From Bacillus sp. N1-1 (GTDB taxonomy: Bacteria > Bacillota > Bacilli > Bacillales > Guptibacillaceae): a stretch of 64,000 nucleotides of DNA. Below the pieces are notes generated by a model. The model made no database searches, was not told the origin of the DNA, and saw only the letters and a program-made list of their open reading frames with translations. Location of the stretch: contig NZ_CP046564.1 of the NCBI RefSeq assembly GCF_009818105.1, positions 3,534,001 through 3,598,000 on the forward strand, read 5' to 3'. Numbering within the stretch: position 1 is the first letter of the stretch; each line of letters starts with the position of its first letter. The position numbers were made by a program, and so were the translations under genes. This document shows positions 21,423-30,688 of this stretch, in pieces.

Positions 21423-22337
21423 CTATTTCATCATTCCTTTTAACACAAAAGCCACGTTTGCCGGCCGCTCTGCAAGTCTTCTCATAAAGTAGCCGTACCA
21501 GTCCTTACCATAAGGTACATAGACGCGCATCTTATAACCTTCTTTAAGAAGCTCTTCTTGTTTTTCCACGCAGATCCCATAGAGCATTTGAAACTCAAAT
21601 TGTGTGTGTGGAATAGTGTATTCTTCAACTAGTTTCTTTGTGTATTCAATAATCTGGTTATCGTGAGTGGCAATAGCGGTATAATTTCCATTCAATAAAT
21701 GCATTTTAATAATCTTTTTAAAATTTTCATCGACGTCTTTTTTGTCTGGGAATGCTACTTTATGGGACTCTTTATAAGCCCCTTTCACAAGTCTAAGATT
21801 AGGAGACAGCTCATTTAACTTCTCAATATCCTCAGCTACCCGGTACAAATAGGCTTGAAGAACAGTACCGATGTTTGCGAATTCTTTCTTAAGTTCAGTG
21901 AAAATTTCAATGGTTTTCCCGCACCTCTCGAAATCTTCCATATCGATTGTGACAAAAACGTCGTGGCGATCAGCGGCTTCGAGAATGCGACGCATATTCT
22001 TTATTGTCATCTGATCATCAATATCGAGACCCATTGATGTTAGTTTAAGAGAAAGCTGAGAATCAAGGTTTTCTGCTGCAATTCGCTCAATCGCTTCAAT
22101 ACAATGATTAGTCATTTCATCAGCCTCAGCGGCATTATCAACAAATTCACCGAGATGATCGATTGTAACGGACAATCCTTTTTGATTTAACTTTTTTATC
22201 GCGTTCACGGAACTATCAAGAGACGCACCGGCTACAAAGCGGCTTGCTCCAAAACGCATACCATACCGCTTCGCTACTTTCGTTGCTACCCTATTCTTCC
22301 CCATGTATAAAAAGAAATTACGCATTACTTGTTCCAT
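21423..22337 (-). CDS. putM: Proline dehydrogenase
   Basis: FAD-dependent TIM-barrel enzyme oxidising proline to pyrroline-5-carboxylate. 304 aa, with NLRLVKGAYKE, QFEFQMLYG, RVYVPYG and the terminal YFMRRLAERPAN, all family hallmarks. GGAGG lies 7 bases before ATG 22337 (ATG 22340 is also possible); the long frame to 22412 lacks a site. It is next to fadNAE, as for B. subtilis yusM (also called fadM or putM). A cre-like site covers its leader. Confidence 0.93.
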   Translation of the reverse strand: MEQVMRNFFLYMGKNRVATKVAKRYGMRFGASRFVAGASLDSSVNAIKKLNQKGLSVTIDHLGEFVDNAAEADEMTNHCIEAIERIAAENLDSQLSLKLTSMGLDIDDQMTIKNMRRILEAADRHDVFVTIDMEDFERCGKTIEIFTELKKEFANIGTVLQAYLYRVAEDIEKLNELSPNLRLVKGAYKESHKVAFPDKKDVDENFKKIIKMHLLNGNYTAIATHDNQIIEYTKKLVEEYTIPHTQFEFQMLYGICVEKQEELLKEGYKMRVYVPYGKDWYGYFMRRLAERPANVAFVLKGMMK

Positions 22338-22350
22338 CATAACCCCTCCA

Positions 22351-22364
22351 TGAAAGCGCATACA
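22351..22364. promoter_or_regulatory. cre-like site before putM
   Basis: TGAAAGCGCATACA fits the cre consensus with one mismatch and lies 14 bases before the start codon, a repressing position. Confidence 0.55.
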
Positions 22365-22399
22365 AAGCGCTATAAAAAATATATTCTGGAGAAAATCGG

Positions 22400-22640
22400 C
22401 ATATAGTATCAAATACCGCCATATTTCGCCTTTAATGCTATTTTACCATGACATGCTATAGATTAGTCTAGTTTTGATAGATTTTCTCTCGAATTAATCC
22501 TGTTAAATTTTAACTATCTCCTTACTCTATACCCCTCTAAACAGAAAGTAAAAGTCATACACTAGTATATTTCCGATCGTCTCTTTTGGATACTTTACTT
22601 TTGTTCCTTTGTTGCTACACTTATCAAAATTTGTCTATGC
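22400..22640. other. Leader region between putM and YusU-like gene
   Basis: No gene. AT-rich promoter region for putM; I could not pick out a clear promoter. Confidence 0.4.
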
Positions 22641-22648
22641 AAAAAAAA

Positions 22649-22674
22649 TGAAACCAGAAGAAATCCTGGTTTCA
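22649..22674 (-). terminator. Terminator of the YusU-like gene
   Basis: The arms TGAAACCAG and CTGGTTTCA are followed by eight T on the minus strand, starting right at the stop codon. Confidence 0.88.
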
Positions 22675-22944
22675 TTAATCAGTGTCTTTATTTGACGCTT
22701 GAGCTTTTCGGTGCTCTTCGTTCATGGTTTTAATTTCAGCTACTAACTCTTTCATGGCATCTTTTGCATCAGGATATGTTTGGTTCCAGTGCTTCGCTAG
22801 TGGAGGCATCGTTTTTGAGAGATGCGTGTACATGGCCCACAGCTTTACTTTCTCCTTGAGCTCAGGGCTTGTATCTCCAAGGAGAAGCTCGGTGTATTTA
22901 TCCATCAACCCATCAACTTGTTCCTGAAGTGTTTCAAGACTCAT
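22675..22944 (-). CDS. yusU: YusU-like small protein (DUF2573)
   Basis: An 89-aa helical, charged soluble protein beginning MSLETLQEQVDGLMDKYTE. GGAGTGAGTAAA precedes ATG 22944. The family assignment is from remembered resemblance to B. subtilis YusU; the function is unknown. Confidence 0.65.
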   Translation of the reverse strand: MSLETLQEQVDGLMDKYTELLLGDTSPELKEKVKLWAMYTHLSKTMPPLAKHWNQTYPDAKDAMKELVAEIKTMNEEHRKAQASNKDTD

Positions 22945-22989
22945 TTTACTCACTCCAATCACACGCAGAATACCCCAATTATAGCATAT

Positions 22990-23322
22990 TTAATACGATA
23001 CCCGACCATTCATCTGTACATCTCTTAATCTTCCATAATCGATGCGTTCCTGGTTTTCTTTGATCGCTTTTATTAACTCGTCTATCAGTACCTTTTCATC
23101 CGTCACAATAAAGAAACGACAGGATATCATGGCAAAGTCGCCAAAAAATGCTCGACAACCCTCATAACGTTTTGCATCACGAAGTGGCTGATATGGAAAA
23201 ATAAAATTTCCGCTTTCTTCAAAAGCTGGATCAAGAGGATGTTCTTCAAGCTTCTTAATAAGCTCTCGAATCGTCAGCTCTCGTCCATGCTCATTTTTTC
23301 CGATTTCGATTATTTCAAGCAA
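22990..23322 (-). CDS. Small conserved-looking protein, function unknown
   Basis: About 110 aa, soluble, with no recognised domain. AAGGGGG 8 bases before TTG 23322 is the best start; the frame runs further to 23391 without a site. Position next to putM suggests the yusN place of B. subtilis, but I cannot confirm homology. A T-rich hairpin lies just upstream and may attenuate it. Confidence 0.6.
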   Translation of the reverse strand: MLEIIEIGKNEHGRELTIRELIKKLEEHPLDPAFEESGNFIFPYQPLRDAKRYEGCRAFFGDFAMISCRFFIVTDEKVLIDELIKAIKENQERIDYGRLRDVQMNGRVSY

Positions 23323-23415
23323 GGCTAATTCCCCCTTCTTTACAAGGTTCGAACACAAACGGCTCTGATAGAGGGCCGTAGAAAGAAACAACCCATTTAC
23401 TGAAACAAAAAAAAA

Positions 23416-23437
23416 GAGTCAGAATAAATTCTGACTC
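23416..23437 (-). terminator. Terminator-like hairpin in the leader of the 22990-23322 gene
   Basis: The perfect arms GAGTCAGAAT and ATTCTGACTC are followed by nine T on the minus strand. It lies upstream of a minus-strand gene, with no gene ending before it on that strand, so it is a candidate attenuator. Confidence 0.7.
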
Positions 23438-23452
23438 AAACTTATGGGTCAC

Positions 23453-23496
23453 AAAGAGTGAGTATTTACCAAGGGGGGGACCTGACCTCACTCTTT
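23453..23496. other. Long inverted repeat upstream of the attenuator-like hairpin
   Basis: The 10-base arms AAAGAGTGAG and CTCACTCTTT match perfectly around a loop containing seven G (C in the minus transcript). On the minus transcript GGTCA inside it can also pair with TGACC between the two hairpins, so two folds compete. Confidence 0.6.
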
Positions 23497-23662
23497 ACCT
23501 TATCTTATGCCGATTTACTCTAGTTGGCTGGACAAGTACCACGGTACAAACATGGAATTTTCCTTCGCTTATATGACGAACGACACACTCATACATGATT
23601 TGGACTTCGATCACCATTATAATAGAAAGAAATGGCATTCGGAGCATCATGGAGGGAATAAG

Positions 23663-25150
23663 ATGGAGATCATTGTAATTGGTGGCGGGATTGGCGGTCT
23701 GACGACTGGTGCCCTACTCACAAAAGACGGCTATCATGTAACAATTCTAGAAGCTTCGAATGAATGGGGAGGATCTGCTGGAAAATTCAGCAGAGGAAAA
23801 TTTCTTTTTCCAGTTGGTGCAACGATGGGAATGGGCTTTGAGGAAGGCGGCCTACACCACAGAATTTTTAAAGAGTTAGGACTATCGTTTCCGACTATAG
23901 CAATGGATGAAATTATGCGAGTATACCAGGGAAGTCGGGTAATGCCGTACTATTCTGATCGAAGCCGTCATTTATCAGAGTGTGCCACCCAATTCCCCGA
24001 TCATGCAACAAAAATCGTTTCCTTCTATAAAGAGATATGGAAAATCGGGGCAGAAATTCGAAAGTTAATTGAACCTCTTCCGATTGTTCCACCGGTAAGT
24101 TTATCGGAATGGAAAGGGCTACTTCTATCTCTAAAACCCGGTACACCTTTACTTCTCCCTTATTTAAGAAAAACAATGGGAGACCTCCTTATGAAACATC
24201 ACCTTGCAGAAGCAACAGATTTTAAGCATTTTATAGATGGACAATTAATCGATAGTATGCAAACAACTAGTGAAAATTGTTCAGCGTTAATGGGCTCCCT
24301 CGCTCTCGATATTTATCATGAAGGTGCTTACTATACGGAAGGCGGATTATATCGTATTGCTGAAATACTTCAGCAATATATTGAGGAGAACGGTGGAAAA
24401 ACCTACCTCAGAAAACAAGTCCAAACGATTCGCCGCGAAAATAACCGCTGGGTAGCCATTGATCAAAAAGGAGAGCGGTGGAAAGCAGATCACCTTGTTA
24501 GTAACCTACCTGTCCAGGGATTTGTGCCACTTTTACCAGAACCGCTACAAAAACAACTTCCTCCAAAATTAAGAAGCAGAAGTCAACTTGCACAGTGGGG
24601 AGCGTTTACGATGTATCTTGCTTTAGATGAAAAGATGATTCCTGACTATACCGCGCTGTTTAGCCAGGTCCTCTCCTCGGATGGGGGCATGACGGAGGGG
24701 AATCACCTCTTCTTATCCCTTTCGAAATCCAACGATCTTAATCGCGCACCTGCTGGCTTTCGCACGTTAACCGTTAGTACACATACAGAACTCCATCACT
24801 GGGATACAAAAGAGAAATACGATCAATATAAAAAGGAACTTACTGAAAAAATGCTAACAGGCATCGAACGCGTCATTCCAAATTTAAGAAGCGGAATTAA
24901 AATACAGGTGACTGGAGCTCCTCGAGCATGGGAACGCTTTACGAAAAGACCAAAAGGCATGGTAGGCGGCTTTCCCCAAACAAACGAATATAGTCTTTTT
25001 AACAGCCTTTCCCATCGCACTGGTCTAGATGGACTATGGCTTTGTGGTGACAGCGTATTTCCAGGTGCTGGTACGATTGGGGTATCGACGAGCGGTTACC
25101 ATGTCTACCGATCTATTTTGAAAGATAACAAGAAACCAAAGCTTTTTTAG
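23663..25150 (+). CDS. FAD-dependent phytoene desaturase-like oxidoreductase
   Basis: A 495-aa flavoprotein starting MEIIVIGGGIGGLTTGALL, a Rossmann GxGxxG site, with GWGGSAGKF-like EWGGSAGKFSRG near residue 35 and the C-terminal FAD motif GLDGLWLCGDSVFPGAGTIG. This is the CrtI/CrtN/amine-oxidase architecture. GGAGGGAATAAG before ATG 23663 sets the start; the open frame reaches 23507 but its first 52 residues look non-coding. There is no carotenoid gene nearby, so the substrate is open. Confidence 0.85.
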   Translation: MEIIVIGGGIGGLTTGALLTKDGYHVTILEASNEWGGSAGKFSRGKFLFPVGATMGMGFEEGGLHHRIFKELGLSFPTIAMDEIMRVYQGSRVMPYYSDRSRHLSECATQFPDHATKIVSFYKEIWKIGAEIRKLIEPLPIVPPVSLSEWKGLLLSLKPGTPLLLPYLRKTMGDLLMKHHLAEATDFKHFIDGQLIDSMQTTSENCSALMGSLALDIYHEGAYYTEGGLYRIAEILQQYIEENGGKTYLRKQVQTIRRENNRWVAIDQKGERWKADHLVSNLPVQGFVPLLPEPLQKQLPPKLRSRSQLAQWGAFTMYLALDEKMIPDYTALFSQVLSSDGGMTEGNHLFLSLSKSNDLNRAPAGFRTLTVSTHTELHHWDTKEKYDQYKKELTEKMLTGIERVIPNLRSGIKIQVTGAPRAWERFTKRPKGMVGGFPQTNEYSLFNSLSHRTGLDGLWLCGDSVFPGAGTIGVSTSGYHVYRSILKDNKKPKLF

Positions 25151-25211
25151 AATAAATTCAGCTTTCTTAGGCAGAATGATACTATCATTTATGTTGAAGG
25201 AGCGAATGGCT

Positions 25212-25391
25212 ATGAACGAAAAGAATAAATTAGTAACTTCCGATAGTGAAAAACTTCTCACTTCTATGCGAGAAGAAATCGCCGAAGAATTCCTTGTGAT
25301 GGAAGCTGTCACCGAGCAAGTAGAGGAAAAAGATTTTTATACGTATCATCTTTTAAAAGAAGCTGAAAAACTTCGAAATCAAAAGAAATAG
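25212..25391 (+). CDS. Small acidic protein, unrecognised
   Basis: 59 aa. AAGGAG precedes both ATG 25206 and 25212; the latter has better spacing. The segment LLTSMREEIAEEFLV resembles the first helix of alpha/beta small acid-soluble spore proteins, but the second, glycine-containing DNA-binding segment is missing. It follows the flavoprotein gene by about 60 bases. Confidence 0.6.
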   Translation: MNEKNKLVTSDSEKLLTSMREEIAEEFLVMEAVTEQVEEKDFYTYHLLKEAEKLRNQKK

Positions 25392-25463
25392 TACTTTCTC
25401 AACAATGACGTGTGGAGAATCCTGTAGTATACTTCTAGTAATTGATTTAAAGGAATGGTGCTT

Positions 25464-26105
25464 ATGACAACTCATACGTTTACGGTTGGTGAAGAACGCG
25501 CAAATTATATCACCCATGGAATTGGAGCTATTATCAGTCTTGCTGCTCTCGTCATATTAATTGTCTTTGCATCTCTTTACGGAACGGCATGGCATATTGT
25601 TAGCTTTACACTTTTTGGCGCAACGATGCTTCTGCTTTATACAGCTTCTACCCTTGTGCATAGCTTTCCCGCTGGAAAAGCAAAAGACTTTTTTGAAATA
25701 CTTGATCACTCTTCCATCTATTTTTTTATCGCAGGAACGTACACCCCCTTCTTATTTATAGTCATTGAGGGCTGGCTTGGCTGGACATTGTTTGGAATTG
25801 TATGGGGCCTCGCGATTATTGGAACAGTTTTCAAAGCTTATTTTGTCAAAAAATTTCTCTTTATCTCAACGATTCTTTACGTTTTAATGGGCTGGCTCAT
25901 CGTTCTCGCCTGGAATCCACTTACCCAGAACCTGCATCCAAACGGAATGATGCTACTGGTGATTGGCGGAATCCTCTATACAATAGGTGCTGTGTTCTAT
26001 GTATGGAGAGCTTTTAAATACCATCATGCTGTTTGGCATTTATTTGTTGTAGGTGGAACGCTCGCTCACTTTTTCTGTGTTCTGTTATACGTTTTACCGT
26101 TGTAA
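25464..26105 (+). CDS. trhA: Hemolysin III/TrhA family membrane protein
   Basis: A seven-helix PAQR-family protein of about 213 aa. The conserved HG near the N-terminus (ERANYITHGIG), LDHSSIYFFIAGTYTPF in the middle and WHLFVVGGTLAHFF at the end hold the family's His/Asp/Ser metal-site residues. AAAGGA and 9 bases precede ATG 25464. The label hemolysin is historical; related proteins affect membrane fluidity. Confidence 0.92.
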   Translation: MTTHTFTVGEERANYITHGIGAIISLAALVILIVFASLYGTAWHIVSFTLFGATMLLLYTASTLVHSFPAGKAKDFFEILDHSSIYFFIAGTYTPFLFIVIEGWLGWTLFGIVWGLAIIGTVFKAYFVKKFLFISTILYVLMGWLIVLAWNPLTQNLHPNGMMLLVIGGILYTIGAVFYVWRAFKYHHAVWHLFVVGGTLAHFFCVLLYVLPL

Positions 26106-26112
26106 AGCCATT

Positions 26113-26135
26113 CCTCTGCACAAGTCGTGCAGAGG
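26113..26135 (+). terminator. Terminator of the TrhA gene
   Basis: The arms CCTCTGCAC and GTGCAGAGG are followed by TTTTTTA. Confidence 0.92.
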
Positions 26136-26218
26136 TTTTTTATTTTAAACCGAGGCGAAAACTTTTTATGAACACCATTCGTCATAGCAGTAGAATAATG
26201 TTAAAAGGATGAACATTT

Positions 26219-27082
26219 GTGATTGAAGTATCTCATCTTACAAAACAATTTAAGAAAAAGAAAGTTCTCCATGATCTCAATTTATCTGTTGAGGGTGGAA
26301 TGGTTGGACTAATAGGGCCTAACGGTGCTGGAAAAACGACGTTTATGAGAATGCTGGCTGCTGTATCGAAACCTTCTTCTGGAGATATTATCGTTAATGG
26401 GTATTCCATTCAAAAAGAAGCTTCAAGCGTTCGCAAAGAAATTGGCTATCTCCCTCAGCACTTTCAGCTTTATCCGCAGCTTACTGCATCAGAGTTTCTC
26501 GATTATATCGGACAGCTTAAGCAAGATCGACACTATGATCATGAAATGGAAAAGAACCGCTTGCTTGATGCTCTTAACTTAAGAGGTCAACAAAATCAGA
26601 AAATCAAGACCTTCTCTAATGGGATGAAACAGCGCCTTGGTATTGCACAGGCACTCTACGGGGAACCCTCCCTTATGATCTTTGATGAACCTTCTGCAGG
26701 ATTGGACCCTGAAGAACGCTTACGCTTTCGAAATATCATGGCAGATGTATCAAGTAGAAGGACGGTCATTCTATCCACACACATTGTAGAAGATATTGAA
26801 TCAAGCTGTGACACGTTAATCGTTTTAAACAACGGCGAGATTTTATTTATCGGAACGCCTTTTGATCTACAATGCAAAGGAAACGGGCTTGTTTGGGAAT
26901 TTGATCTTAAAGATGATGACTGGAATCAACTTGCTGGACTGCAAATGACGCTAACCAAAAGAAAGGCCAATGGATTACATTGTCGTGCAATCTCACCTGT
27001 AGCTCCGTTTGACTTCGCAGAAGCCGTCAATCCCACACTTGAAGAGGGCTACATGGCTCTGATTGGGCGTGATGGTACATGA
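26219..27082 (+). CDS. ABC transporter ATP-binding protein (module 1)
   Basis: A 287-aa ATPase with Walker A GPNGAGKTT (residues 36-44), Q-loop LPQHFQLYPQ, signature FSNGMKQRLGIAQA and Walker B LMIFDEPSAGLDP. The GTG start has AAGGA 9 bases upstream. The stop overlaps the next gene by 4 bases. It is the first gene of a five-gene operon containing a sigma factor, and energises the 27079 permease. Confidence 0.93.
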   Translation: MIEVSHLTKQFKKKKVLHDLNLSVEGGMVGLIGPNGAGKTTFMRMLAAVSKPSSGDIIVNGYSIQKEASSVRKEIGYLPQHFQLYPQLTASEFLDYIGQLKQDRHYDHEMEKNRLLDALNLRGQQNQKIKTFSNGMKQRLGIAQALYGEPSLMIFDEPSAGLDPEERLRFRNIMADVSSRRTVILSTHIVEDIESSCDTLIVLNNGEILFIGTPFDLQCKGNGLVWEFDLKDDDWNQLAGLQMTLTKRKANGLHCRAISPVAPFDFAEAVNPTLEEGYMALIGRDGT

Positions 27083-29334
27083 GAAAATGGCTCGTTCAAT
27101 TTAAACTTGAATTATCGTTTTTGTTTAAAAGCTGGATTTTTACGCCGCTTCCGTTTCTTTACTTGATTTGGTTACTTTTTAGCATGAATACGAATCAGGA
27201 TGGGATTCATGGGAATCTCTATCGAACGACGTATGAAACCACCCACTCGCTTATTTTCATTCTTGTTACCGGCTTATGTATTCTTATCGGAGTTTATCTC
27301 ATACGCCGTGATGTTGGAAATGAGTCTTTTGAATGGCATCAATCCTTCCCTGTGTCTAATTTCATTTTTATTTCGGCTAAATTTGGTTCGGCTCTTCTCT
27401 ATATGACGATCTTTACGATTCTCATGTCGACTACTTACTTTATATTTGCTACAAATGAGAACATTGCCATACCTGAAACGCTGACGATTTTACGGTTTTT
27501 TTTCGTTCAATATGAAGTAACCTTCTTGATTAGCTTATCCCTTGGCATGCTTTTATCTGTGTTAATAAAAAATCGATTTGTCTATTTAATCGCGTTCTGC
27601 GCCTGGATGTTTGGAACGCTTTTCATGGAAATTTTCATTATTAATCAAGGCGAACTTTTTTATTTAAAAGCGTTTCACCTCACCTACTTATTTGTTGATT
27701 CAGTGTTGATTAACGGGACGTGGGGCATTCAATTGATGAAAGAAGAAATAGCATTGCAGCGTCTTTTTGTTACGACAGTTTCCGGCTTTCTTCTTGTCCT
27801 CATTATCTTTATTCTTAATATTCGTAGACCTTACCAATACGACAAACTTTGGAGAGGTATGCTGATTCTAAGTGCTGGGATCGTTATTCTTTCTTACCTT
27901 CCATACGCTTCTTTTTGGAGTGAACGAATGAGAGAATTTAGCGAGATAAAAGAACAGTCGCCTTTTATCACAAGTGGACAAGACGGTGAACATCGCTACA
28001 TGACATTTCCACCTCTTCCTCACCCAGATGGACTTTTGGATGGCGAAGGTGAGCTCTATCAACCAGAACGCTTTAACATTGAACAGTACGACATTTCGAT
28101 CGATCAACAAAAAGAGAATTCTCTTTCAGTTGAAGCCAGCCTCACGCTTCCGGAAGATGAATTTTCAACGAACGAGGTGATCAAATTCACACTGAATCAA
28201 ACGTTTACTGTAAAAGATGTGATAATCGATCATCAGACGGTTCCGTTTACAAGAGAAAATGATTTTATAACGATTTCATTACCTGATCATACTCACTCAC
28301 CCGTTATTCAGTTTAACTATGAGGGAACTTATAAACTCTGGGCATCTAATTACGGGCAAGAATACTTTCCAGGATACGTTGGTGGAGATCAGATGATCAT
28401 GCCTTCTCAATCAGCATGGTACCCGTTGCCTGGCCATCAATATCTTTACGATATGAATGGCCAGTCTCAGACAAATGTAGAACTAGACAATCGAGCGCTC
28501 TTTAACGTTACGGTGAACATGTCTTCACCCATATATGGAACAATTGAAGAACATCAGTTATCGAACGGCTCTTATAAACTTAAAGGAAAAACTTCCAAGC
28601 TCGACCTATATTCAGGGGATCTTGTAGAAGTTCCGTCAGATTATTTTCCATTTTCGATTGTCACAAATAGCTATAATCATACACGCGCTCAAACGTTAAT
28701 GTCCGAATTGGACAAACGACTTCTTTATACCGATCGATACCTTACGAAAGAGATAGAACCAATGAGTCACCTCTTTCTATTGCCTGTCGAAAATATTCGC
28801 TGGGCAAATTATATGAGGCAACAAGGGTTTATTGACCAAAATTATCTTCTAAGTGAGTCGTCCTTCTATCAACTAGATGAGGCATACTTATTGAAGCTGT
28901 TTCTTCAAATTAACCTTTTGCATGACAGTACAGAAATATATGGCTACGAAGAAGGTGAGTTAGTGACAAGCGCCATTCTAAGTGCTTACGCTTACCTCTA
29001 TGAAATAGAAAATGGAAATGAAGAAAAAGCCTCCGCTACTAGAAGATTAGTCATTACACTTAATAACGAGATTCCAATTGAGAACTATAGCGAAGAAGAG
29101 ATTAAAGCAAATCGAATTTTCACTATGATTAAAACGGCCGTGGAATCAGGAAAAGAAAAGCAAGTAAAAGAGGTACTTAACCGGATTTATAGCGAAGAAT
29201 GGATTGATCCGGGATTCCCTTCCGATTTCTCTTTATTTCGTGAACCATCGACACTTCTCTCCTTTGAAGACTGGCAGCGAATATGGGATGAAGTGATGCA
29301 AGAAAGTCAGAAACGAAAGGAGAAGGTTTCATGA
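27079..29334 (+). CDS. ABC permease with large external domain
   Basis: 751 aa. Residues 1-280 carry about seven membrane helices of an ABC-2 type permease. Residues 290-751 form a large soluble part that follows the last helix. Its FNYEGTYKLWASNYG and SAWYPLPG segments recall the N-terminal domain of M1-type aminopeptidases fused to some ABC permeases, but I find no HEXXH, so catalysis is unlikely. It overlaps both neighbours by 4 bases (ATGA). The substrate is unknown; sensing by the external domain is inference. Confidence 0.85.
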   Translation: MRKWLVQFKLELSFLFKSWIFTPLPFLYLIWLLFSMNTNQDGIHGNLYRTTYETTHSLIFILVTGLCILIGVYLIRRDVGNESFEWHQSFPVSNFIFISAKFGSALLYMTIFTILMSTTYFIFATNENIAIPETLTILRFFFVQYEVTFLISLSLGMLLSVLIKNRFVYLIAFCAWMFGTLFMEIFIINQGELFYLKAFHLTYLFVDSVLINGTWGIQLMKEEIALQRLFVTTVSGFLLVLIIFILNIRRPYQYDKLWRGMLILSAGIVILSYLPYASFWSERMREFSEIKEQSPFITSGQDGEHRYMTFPPLPHPDGLLDGEGELYQPERFNIEQYDISIDQQKENSLSVEASLTLPEDEFSTNEVIKFTLNQTFTVKDVIIDHQTVPFTRENDFITISLPDHTHSPVIQFNYEGTYKLWASNYGQEYFPGYVGGDQMIMPSQSAWYPLPGHQYLYDMNGQSQTNVELDNRALFNVTVNMSSPIYGTIEEHQLSNGSYKLKGKTSKLDLYSGDLVEVPSDYFPFSIVTNSYNHTRAQTLMSELDKRLLYTDRYLTKEIEPMSHLFLLPVENIRWANYMRQQGFIDQNYLLSESSFYQLDEAYLLKLFLQINLLHDSTEIYGYEEGELVTSAILSAYAYLYEIENGNEEKASATRRLVITLNNEIPIENYSEEEIKANRIFTMIKTAVESGKEKQVKEVLNRIYSEEWIDPGFPSDFSLFREPSTLLSFEDWQRIWDEVMQESQKRKEKVS

Positions 29335-29891
29335 CAGATGAAGAATTAGTACTGGCAATGGCTCGTGGAAATCAAGCTGCTTTTGAAGCTTTCGTTCATC
29401 GCTACCACGCACCGCTTCTTGGCTACCTTGAGCGAATGTTGCGCGATCGAAAAAAGGCAGAAGATGTCGTCCAGGAAACTTTTCTAAAGTTAATCAAACA
29501 GCTGAAATCAAATAAAATTCCTGAAAAAATAAAGCCGTGGCTCTATCAAGTAGCCACAAACCAATGCAGAGACTACTGGAAAAGCGCAGGGTTTAAATCG
29601 GAAAAACAAATCCTCGACTTTATACCTGATCAGCCTGATAAAGAGCCATCAGTCGTTGAGTTATTTGAGCGTCAGGAATCACGAGTAGAATTTCTTAAAA
29701 AGCTTGATACATTATCAGAAACCCAAAGAGAAATTGTTTATTTACGTTTTTATCAGGAGTTAAAATATCAAGAGATTGCAGAAACATTAGAACTGCCGCT
29801 TGGCACGGTGAAATCAAACTTATTTCATGCCTTAAAGAAACTAAAAGCATCTTTAGCTCGAAAGGAGGAAGTTAACCATGCAAAACATTGA
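29331..29891 (+). CDS. ECF-type RNA polymerase sigma factor
   Basis: 186 aa. Region 2 is in YHAPLLGYLERMLRDRKKAEDVVQETFLKLIK (residues 25-55) and region 4 in LDTLSETQREIVYLRFYQELKYQEIAETLELPLGTVKSNLFHALKKLK, a clear helix-turn-helix. It is embedded in an ABC operon, overlapping the permease upstream and the 29878 gene by 14 bases downstream. No classical zinc anti-sigma gene follows, so the next membrane protein is the best candidate partner. Confidence 0.93.
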   Translation: MTDEELVLAMARGNQAAFEAFVHRYHAPLLGYLERMLRDRKKAEDVVQETFLKLIKQLKSNKIPEKIKPWLYQVATNQCRDYWKSAGFKSEKQILDFIPDQPDKEPSVVELFERQESRVEFLKKLDTLSETQREIVYLRFYQELKYQEIAETLELPLGTVKSNLFHALKKLKASLARKEEVNHAKH

Positions 29892-30678
29892 TCTTGAGTT
29901 AGAAAAGCTAGAAGAAGATTTAGAGCAGCCACTCAAATCCTATCTGGCTACGTCACCCCGTTCAGAGGATACGCAGAAACTTCTTTTGTCATTACAGGAT
30001 TCTTTTGACGAACTAAAACCGTCTCAGGTCGAATTTCAATTCGATCAAGATGCGGAACCAGCAAAGCCTTCACTCGCAAAACAATGTCTCAATCAATTCA
30101 GCTCTTATCACTGGGCTTACTGGTTAATAAGCTTTCTCATTTTTGCCATGCTAACGGTTATCTCTTCTGGCAGTATGGAATCAGATAGTTTATTCCCGAT
30201 TGTTGTACCGATTTATTTACTTTTTGGCGTTCTTTATAGTTACAAAACATGGAATAAGGAAATGCGCATGGTCGAATCAATTACCCCATTCCCACCAGCT
30301 CTTTTACTATTAAGCAAATTACTTGTGGTTCTCGTAGTGAACATCGGCCTTTCCCTGTTATCAACGCTTTATATTGTCAAAGATAATACCATGATTAATC
30401 CTGGTACTTTTCTGTTGCATTGGTTCGCACCGCTTCTCTTCCTAACCGGCTTGCTTGCCTTCGTAATGTTTCATAAAGGGGTCATCGCAGGATTTATCGC
30501 AGCGTTGCTCGGATGGGTTTTGACATTCCTTGTTTTACCTTATACGGTGTTTGCCATTTCGGGTGAGGCGTTTCAACAGAACTTCTTATTTGTTGTCTCT
30601 TATCTCGTTATTCTAGGTCTAGGTGTAGGAATGCTTTTCTTATCATATCGGAAAAGTTTACGCCTTTCCTACTTATGA
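29878..30678 (+). CDS. Membrane protein, candidate anti-sigma factor and/or ABC permease
   Basis: 266 aa: an acidic cytoplasmic N-terminal part (about residues 1-95), then six membrane helices from about 105 to 260. There is no HxxxCxxC zinc motif. The place directly behind an ECF sigma gene, with overlap and AAAGGAGG inside the sigma gene, is where anti-sigma factors normally sit. The helices resemble a small ABC-2 permease that would serve the 30689 ATPase. A double role is inference. Confidence 0.75.
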   Translation: MQNIDLELEKLEEDLEQPLKSYLATSPRSEDTQKLLLSLQDSFDELKPSQVEFQFDQDAEPAKPSLAKQCLNQFSSYHWAYWLISFLIFAMLTVISSGSMESDSLFPIVVPIYLLFGVLYSYKTWNKEMRMVESITPFPPALLLLSKLLVVLVVNIGLSLLSTLYIVKDNTMINPGTFLLHWFAPLLFLTGLLAFVMFHKGVIAGFIAALLGWVLTFLVLPYTVFAISGEAFQQNFLFVVSYLVILGLGVGMLFLSYRKSLRLSYL

Positions 30679-30688
30679 GGTGGAGGGA

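Noticed and set aside
23507..23662. N-terminal extension of the phytoene desaturase-like protein
   Set aside because: The strong ribosome site at 23651 and the typical MEIIVIGGG start show that translation begins at 23663.
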